Below the pieces are notes generated by a model. It saw nothing but the letters and a program-made list of their open reading frames with translations, made no database searches and was not told the origin of the DNA. A program made the translations under genes and the position numbers. This document shows, piece after piece, positions 1 to 9,155 of a DNA stretch of 22,972 nucleotides (its first letter is position 1; every line of letters begins with the position of its first letter). Source of the DNA: Symbiodinium natans (taxonomy: Eukaryota > Sar > Dinophyceae > Suessiales > Symbiodiniaceae); the NCBI GenBank assembly GCA_905221605.1, contig CAJNDS010001329.1:1-22972 (forward strand), given 5' to 3'.

Positions 1-3000
1 TAGAGATAATGCCTTGTCTAACGTTGAGTCAGCGGCGCATATTTCCGCAAACATAGAATCTGGACAAGGCTGGAGTGGGATGGCAATCGTTTCAAGAATT
101 ACCGGGACTGGTCCGGGCGACCATACGATACCACCCGCACCACCGATACCTTCTTGCACGTGGCAGCTGCCGTCAAATTGAGCAACAAGGTGGGTATCTT
201 TGACAGGTTTTAACTCAACAATAAGTGGAGTACCTGCAGGGATTGGCCTTAATGCCGTAACTTTAAGGTGCAGATTGCCGCAATGACACATTTTAGGCCA
301 TAGAGCAACATTAGGGACGCCAAGGGTCTGTTGATACATAGGTGCAAGCAAGTAATGCTGTGCATCTAATGTTGCTAAGACATCCCCTATATTGGCATTC
401 CTGGGGGAGACGGTAACACCTTGGGCGCTTGCTTTAATTAAGGCAGAAAGGGGATGCTTGACCTCAATATGGAGTCCTCCGTCGTTGCAACAGGGCTTGC
501 AGCGGTCCGTGTCAACCCACCATGCCGGTAATGCTTTGGGAAGTAACATCCTCGGGATGGTATTCCAAAGACGTGATGCGAGCTTGGGTATGTTACTGAT
601 GTGTTTTGCCCGTTGCGGTGTCTCACACCATCCAGGGTGCCAGGTGCATTGCTGTTCCATAGTATATCTTCTTATGGTCGCAATCCATGCTAATAGGACG
701 GCACAGAATTTCTTGTCAATCCCTCCCTCAACATTGATCTTAGGAAGGGCAGTGTGACACAGGGAGTCAAACGATGCAGTGCCAGCATATCCCAATGTGA
801 CTAGGACAATAAAGAGGGAGGCTTTGGTGACCACACAAGCCGTAAGCCAATGCTCTGTTGTGTTTGCTCCCAGCCCACAGGGCAGGCAGTGGCTTTGGAT
901 GAAAGTACACTGGTGCTCATTGGGTATAGCTGCTCTGTAAGTAATAGTTCTAGCCGGAGCACCAGGCATTGCCGCACATTGCAGGAGTGGTGCTTGGTTA
1001 ACATCACAGCAAGGCAGCATGCAGCTGATGGCATGGGCAAGGTCATCAGGGCAGCTTTGGCTGAGATGACAGAGTTTGCAGACTGGCATGCTGCCGAACC
1101 CATTGTCATACCAGAGCTCTTTCCCTGTTTGTTTGCGTAGGCAGACTCTACATTGCTCGTCCCTAGAGGCATATTGCCTGTACACAACATATGCATCGGC
1201 TTCTTCAACAATGGCCCATCTAAGCGCGTAGCAACGAGTGACATCCGAAGCCACGTTCTTTGGCGGGAGGTTTAGCGCAAGCAAAATGGCACATAGCTGT
1301 CTCTCATGTGCATGGTTCGCAACTTTTTGTCGAAGATATCCTTGCGCCTGAACACAAGCAGCATTGCGCAACACTGCTCTAAGCGCAATTTGCGCCTGCT
1401 TGAGCTTGCGACCGCCTGAGTGAGGGCTCACTCGAGGCAGCGCAGCAGATAGGGCATCATGGCACTTGCTTTTGAACTGCTCAATGATTGGTGAGTCTCC
1501 TAAGGAGACTGATTTCTGAATGGCTTGCCTGGCTTGCACAAGCAACGAATGGTAGAAGGGAAGGTTGGCCGCATGCGCATTTTCAAGGTCGTGCAGGATA
1601 ACGTTTAAAGCCCATTTGCCTCTCCAGCGCAGCAATAGGCCAACTTTAGATAATATGGCGCCTATCTCAGGGTCCATTGCCCTAGGCGCTTTGATAAAAT
1701 CAAAAACGCCCGCCATATGTTTGGCCTGAATCCAGGGACGCCTCAAAATAGTTGAGCTGGCAATAGCTAGTGCTTTGAGCATATGCCTTTTGGTGAAGGC
1801 GTACAAGGAATTGCAGAAAAGAGGGCAAGAGGCAATGAAGGCCGTATGGAATTGAATCCTGGCAGGCATTGATGCAGTAAGGGAAAGAGCTTGTTTATTC
1901 CTTCTCAACATATTGCACAAGGCCTTATCAAGGATCAGCATGCGCAAGGAAACATCTGACATCTTCCTTTGTCCAACCCAATGGATTTCATCAATAGACG
2001 TTGCTTGCTCCCATTCATATTTTGACATGCGGCCACGCAGGATAAAGCCCAACATTGTTGCAGTCTCAGCAATAATCTTAGACCCCCAAGGCGTCATGTC
2101 GAGGAGAAGGATATCAGCAGTTTTGAAGGGCTTGTTGGTAAGAATAGAAGTTTTGCATTTGCATTTGCAAGGCGATGCAATAATGCAAGCCAACAAAGCC
2201 TGGAAATTTTGCTGTTGTGTGCACATGCAAAGCAGCATATTGCTAGACAGGACGTAGCATTTGCTTCCGCTTACTAAGAGCAGTCCGTGTCGCACGTCAA
2301 GCCTAGTCAAGGACATCCTCATTGCTTGGTCGAGGCTGTAGATGTTCTGTTGAAGCAGTAAGCACAAGGCTTGATGCAATGAGGGACCTCCAATGGTGAG
2401 AGTATTGCTCGGTGGAAGCTGTTTGGACTCAATCCAAGCGACACCAAATTGGGCTATGCATGCTCTGACATCCCCAGGGAGAACCTGTAAAGAAATAAAC
2501 CCTGCTTGGAAGCATTGGTGACGGAGAACTTGTAACCCCGCGCTGTGCGCTGGTTCGAAAGTTCTTTGTGCCTTTTCCACCCAATGCAGGCCTTTGGAGG
2601 CAGCGCTGTTATCGTCCATGTAAGCCGTTAGTCTTATGAAGGAAGAAATGTCGTGCAGCGCCCAAATCAAGGGATCTAAGGCGAGACAGAAAAGGACAAC
2701 AGAAGTCGCCCTTCCCATAGCAAGGCCTTGGTGGATGGAGATAGGCTCGAGCAAGAAACCTTGCACTTTATGCTGGGTGCGCCTCCCAAACATAAGGTGG
2801 ATGACGTAAGCTTTGATCCAGGCAGGGGCAGCTCTTGCCGCTAAGCACTGTAGTACCCACCAGGGATTCACCCGTTCAAAGGCCTTGGCAAAGTCGGAAA
2901 GCATGACTGTGTACTGGGCATCTTTGAGCTCCAAGTAGTGTTGCATTTGGGCATAATTTGCCTGTGGTTCTTTGAAGTGATTAAGAAGAGCCTGGGCAGG

Positions 3001-4239
3001 ATGTAGCGAGTCTTTGAAAGACTCAGCAAGGACAGCGTAGATTGCGGAGTCAATGATTCGATCACAAGTATCGGGCATGTCTAGTGGCCTGTAGTTGTCC
3101 GCGTACGCACCCTTGTCTGCCTTGGGAATGAAGACTAAGGCCTGAAGCGGATGATCAGCTTGAGACAAGCACATCTCCCACATATGATCCCCAAGTAAGT
3201 TGGCAAAATAACTCGGATTTTGCCTATAGAAGGCATAGGGCACACCATCGGGACCCGGGGAAGAATCCTTGGTGGTAATAATGGCCTTGAAGATGATGCT
3301 TTCATCTGGTAAGTCAGCCGGCACGAAGGGGGCCCTTTGCGCATATGGCTGTAGGAGTTTGTCCCACTGGTTATCGTATTGACAAGGGAAGTGGTGCCAA
3401 AAGGCTCTAGTTGCCCTTAGTGCAGCATCAAACTGACTCATAGATGTGATCAGCTGGCCATTTTCGCTTCTGACCTGTTGCGAATCGATGATTCGAGGGC
3501 AGATTTTCCTGAAGGCCTGCCACTTAATTTTAGACTTATCAACCTGCAAATCTCTTTGAGCAACCAGGGAACGAAGACTTGGTGAGGGGGCAGTTTTCAG
3601 CTCTGCACCAAGGTGTAGCCGATTAAGCGCTTCTTGAAGCCAATGTCTCGGGAGCTCGGCTGAACCATTACCTGACGGCGTGAAAGGGGGTATGGTGATA
3701 TGCCTGGCTAAAGATGTGACGGTGCTTGCGTTGACACCGACAGTCGCACCAGTGCTCCTGTTCAAAAGGCGTACCAACTTTCTAATTAATGCAGCAATTG
3801 AGTTTCCAGTTTGGGCACGTAGGTTGGCATGCCACAAGAAACATGTGGCTTTTTGTGCAACGAGCGCGTCAGAAGGGCAGAGTTTTTGACCATTGTTCTG
3901 CTCTTCAATCAAGCGGGCTTTAGTGCAATTAATTAGTTTACGAAGAAGAAGGTGCGAAGGGCTAGTCTCCGCAGCCTCGATGCCAGGCAAGTCAGTAGTC
4001 GCAGGTGGAACAGAAAAAGCCGCAGCAGGAACTGTCCGAACAGGTATCGCCGAGACATCTTTGTCAAGCTTATGCTTCGGCCGAAACCGAATCTTTACCA
4101 AGTGATGTCCTCCAGTTACTTTTTTGTGCTTCCAAGAGACAGAACAGATCTTGGCGGACAAGTACAGCGAACTAAATAAGGTCAAGGTGACTGCAGGTAG
4201 AGCCTTGCTCGAAAGTTGGCCTGTCAGACTTGCATTCAA
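1..4239 (-). CDS. Reverse transcriptase / RNase H open frame of the LINE, partial
   Basis: One minus-strand frame stays open for 1413 codons from just after a TGA (4240-4242) to the window edge. It was checked codon by codon for stops. Reverse transcriptase landmarks are SPGPDG (3261-3244), NYRPL (3096-3082), the motif A Asp in DFAKAFERVN (from 2895), and the catalytic YMDD box (2622-2611) preceded by a conserved QGLAMGRATS-like stretch. Further on are a cluster C-x2-C-x11-H-x3-C around 1090 and a LINE-type finger C-x2-C-x8-H-x4-C (888-835). At the C-terminal end, FDGS (Asp at 174-172) and FAEICAAD (Glu at 45-43) match the first two acidic catalytic residues of RNase H. The rest of RNase H is off the edge. 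The first 70-130 codons probably belong to the end of the endonuclease and a linker. No independent start codon is implied; the frame continues the endonuclease frame. Confidence 0.93.
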   Translation of the reverse strand, partial: MNASLTGQLSSKALPAVTLTLFSSLYLSAKICSVSWKHKKVTGGHHLVKIRFRPKHKLDKDVSAIPVRTVPAAAFSVPPATTDLPGIEAAETSPSHLLLRKLINCTKARLIEEQNNGQKLCPSDALVAQKATCFLWHANLRAQTGNSIAALIRKLVRLLNRSTGATVGVNASTVTSLARHITIPPFTPSGNGSAELPRHWLQEALNRLHLGAELKTAPSPSLRSLVAQRDLQVDKSKIKWQAFRKICPRIIDSQQVRSENGQLITSMSQFDAALRATRAFWHHFPCQYDNQWDKLLQPYAQRAPFVPADLPDESIIFKAIITTKDSSPGPDGVPYAFYRQNPSYFANLLGDHMWEMCLSQADHPLQALVFIPKADKGAYADNYRPLDMPDTCDRIIDSAIYAVLAESFKDSLHPAQALLNHFKEPQANYAQMQHYLELKDAQYTVMLSDFAKAFERVNPWWVLQCLAARAAPAWIKAYVIHLMFGRRTQHKVQGFLLEPISIHQGLAMGRATSVVLFCLALDPLIWALHDISSFIRLTAYMDDNSAASKGLHWVEKAQRTFEPAHSAGLQVLRHQCFQAGFISLQVLPGDVRACIAQFGVAWIESKQLPPSNTLTIGGPSLHQALCLLLQQNIYSLDQAMRMSLTRLDVRHGLLLVSGSKCYVLSSNMLLCMCTQQQNFQALLACIIASPCKCKCKTSILTNKPFKTADILLLDMTPWGSKIIAETATMLGFILRGRMSKYEWEQATSIDEIHWVGQRKMSDVSLRMLILDKALCNMLRRNKQALSLTASMPARIQFHTAFIASCPLFCNSLYAFTKRHMLKALAIASSTILRRPWIQAKHMAGVFDFIKAPRAMDPEIGAILSKVGLLLRWRGKWALNVILHDLENAHAANLPFYHSLLVQARQAIQKSVSLGDSPIIEQFKSKCHDALSAALPRVSPHSGGRKLKQAQIALRAVLRNAACVQAQGYLRQKVANHAHERQLCAILLALNLPPKNVASDVTRCYALRWAIVEEADAYVVYRQYASRDEQCRVCLRKQTGKELWYDNGFGSMPVCKLCHLSQSCPDDLAHAISCMLPCCDVNQAPLLQCAAMPGAPARTITYRAAIPNEHQCTFIQSHCLPCGLGANTTEHWLTACVVTKASLFIVLVTLGYAGTASFDSLCHTALPKINVEGGIDKKFCAVLLAWIATIRRYTMEQQCTWHPGWCETPQRAKHISNIPKLASRLWNTIPRMLLPKALPAWWVDTDRCKPCCNDGGLHIEVKHPLSALIKASAQGVTVSPRNANIGDVLATLDAQHYLLAPMYQQTLGVPNVALWPKMCHCGNLHLKVTALRPIPAGTPLIVELKPVKDTHLVAQFDGSCHVQEGIGGAGGIVWSPGPVPVILETIAIPLQPCPDSMFAEICAADSTLDKALSL

Positions 4240-5181
4240 TCATGTCGCCTTGAGCAAGGAGATGTGCATACTCACCCTCCTTCTGCTGATTAACAGCATT
4301 GAAGTCCCCCCAAGGACAACCACATGAGTTGCATCCTTGACAAAAGCACTAAGTGCAGGGAAAAGCTTCCCCCATTGATCAGGGTGCCAATAAACCGACA
4401 GGAGCCAATAGCAGACAGACCGAAATCTGACCAGCACGGCAAGGGCAAAACCAGGCACAAGGTCAACAGTTTCTACGACTTTATAGTCCTGTGGCAAACA
4501 GACAGCAACTCCTCCAGAGTGTCCAGATTCCTTCCAAATAGCGAGAGAGGCAATGGTATTTATTCTGGCTGTTGCCTGTCTGAATCGGTGTAAACAGGCA
4601 GCATTCCATTTGGTTTCCTGCAAAAGCACGGGCGTTTGGTGAGCCAACGCACCAATGGTACGAAGCTTGGCAAGGCCAATAGTGTCGAAGGTACACAGCG
4701 AGGTAACGTTCCAACTAACGACAGCCTGCAGCTTGCACGGCTCCTTTGGGATCGTGTCGAAGTAAGGAACAAGCCTGTCAGCTATGAGATTCAGTGCAAG
4801 TTCAAGCTCTTCTGTCGGGAGCTGAAGATTGATAGCAGCGATTAGGTTAAAAGGTCGGCTGTCATTGGCCATGAGAGCAAGCTTCAGCTCACGTGTTGTG
4901 GGATAGGTGAGTGGCAGGTTGTAGGCAAGGAGAATGCTGTTGAGGGATCTGACACGTGCGCGATGTCTACGACAAGCAACATAGGCATTGAGGTGATCAA
5001 GGAAGGTCGTAGACCTTGCCTTGATCACCACGTCACGAATCGTCGTCATAGGGGCAAAGGGTCCCGATGGACCCCATAGAAGCAATGGTAGACAGCAGGT
5101 TGCCGATCGTAGACATAAATGCGCAGTGCCTTTTCTTGGGTGGGAATTGTGGAGGGGATGTTGTTGTGGGTGACAGTCTGT
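4100..5181 (-). pseudogene. LINE apurinic-type endonuclease domain with two compensating frameshifts
   Basis: This would nick target DNA to prime reverse transcription. The same frame as the RT is open from 5181 to a TGA at 4240-4242. It shows SWNVTSL, the catalytic-Glu motif LLQETKW (about 4625-4605), and a Ser-Gly-Gly-Val segment typical of the exonuclease-endonuclease-phosphatase fold. The expected GGDFNAVNQ motif is present, but its DFN part is one frame off: the C-run at 4306-4311 (G-run on the coding strand) is one base short. The shifted frame then gives SHLDLI and hits a TAG at 4172-4174. Returning to the original frame near 4175 gives FSS and, further on, the terminal HHLV (about 4105). 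Thus two single-base changes bracket about 130 bases, and the TGA lies between them. Either the copy is mutated or the assembly has homopolymer errors. Confidence 0.88.
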
Positions 5182-6444
5182 TCATGCACCGTACCTTGCT
5201 TATATGTGGTGTAATGTGCGCCTCGTGCATCAATACCAATATACACAGCCTGTCGACACGGTAGAGCAAGCTTAGCAAAGCAAGAGAAGTCGCGCAAGAC
5301 CTCGCTAAGCCAGGCTTCGTTCGAGTTGCAATCTGAAGCAAAGGCTTTACTGGTATGATTCTCAGCAAAGTATGGGGTTAAGAAGAGCGCAAAGAGTTCC
5401 CTTTGCCCAAGGTAAGGGGAACAGAGGATAGTATGGCCGTGCAAATGCAAGGCAGCTTCGTTGCCCTCAAATATCAGACAAGGCGTAGGTAGCTGGCTGT
5501 TCTCTTCGATTACTTTGTGAAGGAAGGTGCCAGGGCTGGCTCCTCTTCGTTCAATGTCAACGACCTCAATGATCGATGCTTGGGTAAGCGCATGCACAGT
5601 ATCACGAGCCTGGGAAGCATTGAGCATTGCTAAGGCACATTGATCATCTTGTTCGACATATAGGAAGAAGTCGACTGGCGGAGACTTCTTGCGGGCGTTG
5701 GCATCTTTCAAGTGCTGCACATAGAGAGTATTTTGCTGTCCCTTTACAAGGAGGAATTGAGGGATGAACTCGCTCTATACGCGACAAACTCAAGATGCAA
5801 CGCTTTGAGAAAGCTGATCAGGCAGCACCCTTGTGCAGGGAAGTCAAGAAAATGCAAGGCAAACTTGGCACCGAGATTCGCAACAGTCTCTCTGCACAAA
5901 TTGGCCATGACATTGCGTCTCGATCCACACAAAAGTTGTAATTGAGGGTCGACAATTTGCAAGACACGCTGGATGGCCGATGGGATCCCTTTTTCTTGCA
6001 ATATGTCTTGCGTTTGATGGAATCGAGTTTCCGTCGCAAAGGAAATTCCTCTAGGAATGCCGGACGCGCTCTCTCTGATGCCTTGGAATTTACCTTGGCC
6101 GGGGGTATACTCCAGAACAACAGGTTTATTGACAATTAAACCTTGTTTGAGCCAGCCAACAGCATTAAGTTCATGCGTTTGCCAAGTCGAACATCTTCTG
6201 CGTTGCGACAAGACGAGCATCTTCGAAGTTGTGCTACCATGTTGTCCAAGTAGCCACGTAGGTTGGCATGACACCATTTCCAGCGCTTTCCGTGGTCCTG
6301 TGTCTCTTGTGGTCGGCCTGTTTTTGTGTCTTCTCTTCGACTATCCCGAGTTGCAAAGGCAGCACGTGCACGACAGCGTAGTTGCTTCTTGTAGATGCCT
6401 TGCAAAATGTCGGTTAGCCTCATGCAAGCTGTAAACGAGCGCAT
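5049..6444 (-). pseudogene. N-terminal / ORF1-like region of the LINE, broken over several frames
   Basis: Coding-like minus-strand segments lie end to end in different frames: about 6444-6136, 6277-5744, then 5774-5049, the last running into the endonuclease frame around 5050-5085. The joins look like single-base shifts rather than introns, because each segment overlaps the next and no splice signals are obvious. The product of 5774-5049 includes ARKKSPPVDFFLYVEQDD and a Cys/His-poor mixed sequence. No RNA-binding, zinc-knuckle or esterase motif known from LINE ORF1 proteins was recognised. The 6444-6136 segment is rich in Arg and Lys, which would suit nucleic-acid binding, but that is inference. 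The order and strand place it as the upstream part of the same element. Confidence 0.55.
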
Positions 6445-6680
6445 CGTCAGTAAAAAAGAAAACTTGCATTATATCATTATATGAGGCTCGCCGGCGGCAT
6501 AGCGGAAGCAACACCCTAACAGAACCTGTGAACAGCAGCCCTGCTGCATATCGATGGGTGTGTGGCAAGGTCGTTTGTGCATTCGAGCGAAAGCTCTGGA
6601 AAGTCCCATAGAAGTATCCATTGGCAACACAGTTTGGCAGTGCATGCACATTGCATCCATCATGATTTCTTAGAATGATT
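6445..6680. other. Transition between LINE 5' end and TIR element copy 1
   Basis: Short open stretches exist on the minus strand in two frames (one with a Met start near 6663 and a Cys-x2-Cys), possibly the decayed 5' end of the retrotransposon. An AT-rich run lies at 6464-6482. No clear boundary, promoter or target-site duplication was identified. Confidence 0.35.
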
Positions 6681-8680
6681 ACCGGGGAGGCCACGCACAA
6701 GCGGACGTGACTTTTGCACACAAAAGCGGACCCAGAATCTGGCCTCGGAACAATTTCCTGCGCAAAGACCCGGAGCACATATGGAAAACCTACTCATCCA
6801 CCTCCACAACCTCACCTGGCAGCGCTGCAAAGCCGCACGACACACTGCGCCGCTTGCATCTTGCCTATCTGGACGAGCGCCGACCGCATCATGTGACAAG
6901 TTCCAAAGCTTGAAGTAACGCTGAGGAAATCCATGGTGCCATGGAAGCTCATGGAAACCCTCGCTGAAGCTTCTGACATCTTTTTCCAAAGCCGCGCAAA
7001 GCATGAGAAAACCAATCGAAACCCCGCGGAGATTTTGCAGGAACCCTCACAAAGCTCCACTGGAAGCTTTAAAGACCTGCGCGCGACCTATATAAGAAAA
7101 CCCGCAGAAACCCCGCGGAAACCCTCACACAGCCCTAAGAACTAAGAAACCCACGGAAACCCCTTCAAAGCTGTCAAAAACCATGGAAAACCCACGGTAA
7201 CCTTCACAAGACATTAGAAAAACCTTCCGAAAGCTTCAAAAACCTACGCAAAATCTAACAAAACCCACTGAAACCCCGCAAACCTTAGCTTTTAACAAAA
7301 CCTAGGCAAAACTTGACAAAACCCACGGACATCCGCGGAAACCCTCACAAAACTTCAGAGAAATTCAAGGAAAACCTCCGGAAAGTTCAAAAACTGCGCG
7401 AAATCCCACGGAAACCCTCACGAAACCCTTGAGGAACCTACCAAAACCATCCAATAGGTTTTAACACACGCACGAAATCTAAGGAAACCCACGGAAACCC
7501 CCAGAAACCCCGCGGAAACCCTCGCGAAACTGTAGGGAAACCCAGGGAAACCCTCCAGAAGCTTAACAAACATGAACGGAAACCCTGCGGAAACCCCTTT
7601 ATCAGGACTGGATTCACCCTGTGGCAATTTACAAAGTTATTAAAGGACAGGTGCAGGAAACCCGCCACCCAATCACCGCACGCCAATGTCAGTATTATAC
7701 TACCGGTCGTCCCCTAAAGGGTGAAGGACGCAAGAGGTGTTCTTCTGCTTCTGGCGAGGACCTGTGTCAACCGGAGCGCCGAAGCTGGGGCATGCCTGCC
7801 ATACGAATCAATGGTCGCTGACCGTCTAAGAAGCACTTCGCGCCTTCAGGCAGAACGTCAAGGTACACATTGGTCTTTCACCAATCGGGTTCAGAAAAAG
7901 GAATACAGTCTACGTCTGCCTGGCTTCACCGTCCACGTCACAACTTGCTATAGAACAAAACTGACTTACTGCCTCAGGGTTCATGTCAGACTCAACCCAA
8001 GGACCTGACTGAAGGCATGACTGGTTTCTTGCACCCAAAGCTTTGACCCGGCGCATGGCTGTTGCTACAACCATACACAGCTAGGCCACCAAGCAGCGCA
8101 CGGATGAGCTTGGACACCTCCGGCCGCGCACCGGCCGGCCGCGCCTGCGCCCCGCAACGAATGTGAAGCCTCTCGCATCGCCAAAAATGGCCCTTGAAGA
8201 CCTCGGCAACCTCCTCCACTGAGTACTTCGCTGAGCGAGTTGCGAAGGGCTTGCGACACCTTGGAAGCACAAACATGGACCCTACGGACTATGTCTGGGC
8301 ACTTTTTTCGGCCAACAAATCAGGCTCCGACGTGGCAGACGTGGCGCAAGTACGCTAGCTGTGGCCTAGGAGCTGCTTGAGGCAAGAGAGCGCTCAGCGG
8401 CGGCTCAGATGCAATCTGTTGAAGACACATGGCCCGTAGGCGCAAAAATTAGCAAAAGTCTCTGAGAGTCTTGCAGATCTCAAGGCATCTTGAAAAAAAC
8501 AATCCGGCACAAAATCCAGCAAAACAGGTCTACGTGCAAACAAAAGCAAAAGTACATTGCAAAAGTAGCAAACAAACGCAAAACAACGCAAATCTCCGAG
8601 ATCTCCTGTAAACAAGGAACAACATTTAGGGCTGCTAAACACAAGCTAAAAGACAACCGCATGAAAGTGGCCTCCACAGT
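6681..8680. mobile_element. 2-kb element with terminal inverted repeats, copy 1
   Basis: A second copy lies at 9156-11144. Similarity starts abruptly at the ACCGGGG beginning at 6681 and stops after ACAGT ending at 8680; flanks on both sides differ between copies. The two ends are imperfect inverted repeats: positions 6681-6704 against the reverse complement of 8657-8680 match at 18 of 24 bases, including a perfect GAGGCCAC/GTGGCCTC core. This suggests a non-autonomous DNA transposon. No transposase is seen. Inside are a GGAAACCC minisatellite, a GC-rich palindromic stretch around 8120-8145 and a CAAA-rich run near 8500-8600. The longest frames (for example minus 8276-7992) match no family I recognise. 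No target-site duplication was found. A segmental duplication is the alternative. Confidence 0.6.
6945..7605. repeat. Degenerate GGAAACCC-type minisatellite, copy 1
   Basis: Imperfect short units around the core CGGAAACCC, often extended to CCGCGGAAACCCTCAC, recur dozens of times with variable spacing. Minus-strand translations are Gly-Phe-rich (GFP, RGF) purely because of the repeat. It forms the central third of the TIR element and is conserved in the second copy. It is distinct from the telomere-like CCCTAAA arrays elsewhere in the window. Confidence 0.85.
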
Positions 8681-9155
8681 TGCAGCTCCCTTTCTGCTGC
8701 AGCATTACAAAAGCAAGCAGCTGCTTCGGACAAGCCCCTGATCCCCAAGCTTATGTTCTGCACGCTGCTCCACAAGGTTCCTGGAACAAGGGCAGGCGCA
8801 GGCACGCTGACGAGACCCAGCTGCGTGAGCCCAGGGCTCAAACTTGCGACCCCAAAAATGGGGCCGTCTCGCGGCCCCAAAAATCGGGCCACGAAATGCA
8901 CCCAGCTTCCCTTATTATAATGTGTAAATACATGAAAAGGCTGGAACTGCGACCCCAAAATTGGGGCCGCCTGGCGGCCCCAATTTTGGTGTCGCTAAAT
9001 CTGCATTTTTCGAGCCCCTGCGCTCCCCAGATTGCGACGCTACAGCAACTCTGACCCACAGGCAAGCTCCTAGCGTGGAGAATTTTTTTTTTAAAGAACA
9101 ACGACCCTCCACAGGCAGCTTTCTTGCGGAAGTGATCAACATAACAGAAACGGGC
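8681..9155. other. Spacer between the two TIR-element copies
   Basis: This stretch is not shared with the flanks of the second copy. It holds two related palindromic units (listed separately), a short AT-rich stretch near 8914-8922 and a T9 run near 9083. No coding region is supported: the long minus-strand frame through it continues unrelated repeat sequence. Confidence 0.6.
8846..8993. repeat. Pair of palindromic CCCCAAAA units
   Basis: Two related units start with GCGACCCCAAAA at 8846 and 8949, about 103 bases apart. In the second (8951-8993), a 21-base arm is followed after one central base by its near-perfect inverted copy, so the whole unit could fold into a hairpin with a GC-rich stem. 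It contains the perfect palindrome CCCCAAAATTGGGG (8954-8967). The first unit (8848-8890) is less symmetric and looks more like a direct repeat of CCCCAAAAAT blocks around GGGGCCG/CGGCCCC arms. They could be remnants of a small hairpin-type repeat family. Confidence 0.75.

Larger units (their letters stand above)
1..6660 (-). mobile_element. LINE-type non-LTR retrotransposon, 3' part cut by window edge
   Basis: Read on the minus strand, the segment encodes, in order, an unrecognised N-terminal region (about 6444-5049), an apurinic-type endonuclease (about 5085-4100), a reverse transcriptase (about 3400-2400), two Cys/His clusters (about 1160-835) and the beginning of an RNase H domain (about 180-1). 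This EN-RT-Cys/His-RNase H order is known from non-LTR retrotransposons of I/Tad-like type. The element copies itself by target-primed reverse transcription. The 3' end, poly-A or tail repeat and target-site duplication lie outside the window. The 5' end is not sharp: coding-like sequence fades near 6.45-6.66 kb, and the 2-kb TIR element begins at 6681. Frames change at least four times upstream of the RT, so this copy is probably not autonomous unless some shifts are assembly errors. Confidence 0.93.

Noticed and set aside
7438-7686. Gly-Phe-rich small proteins on the minus strand
   Set aside because: The composition follows from translating the GGAAACCC minisatellite.
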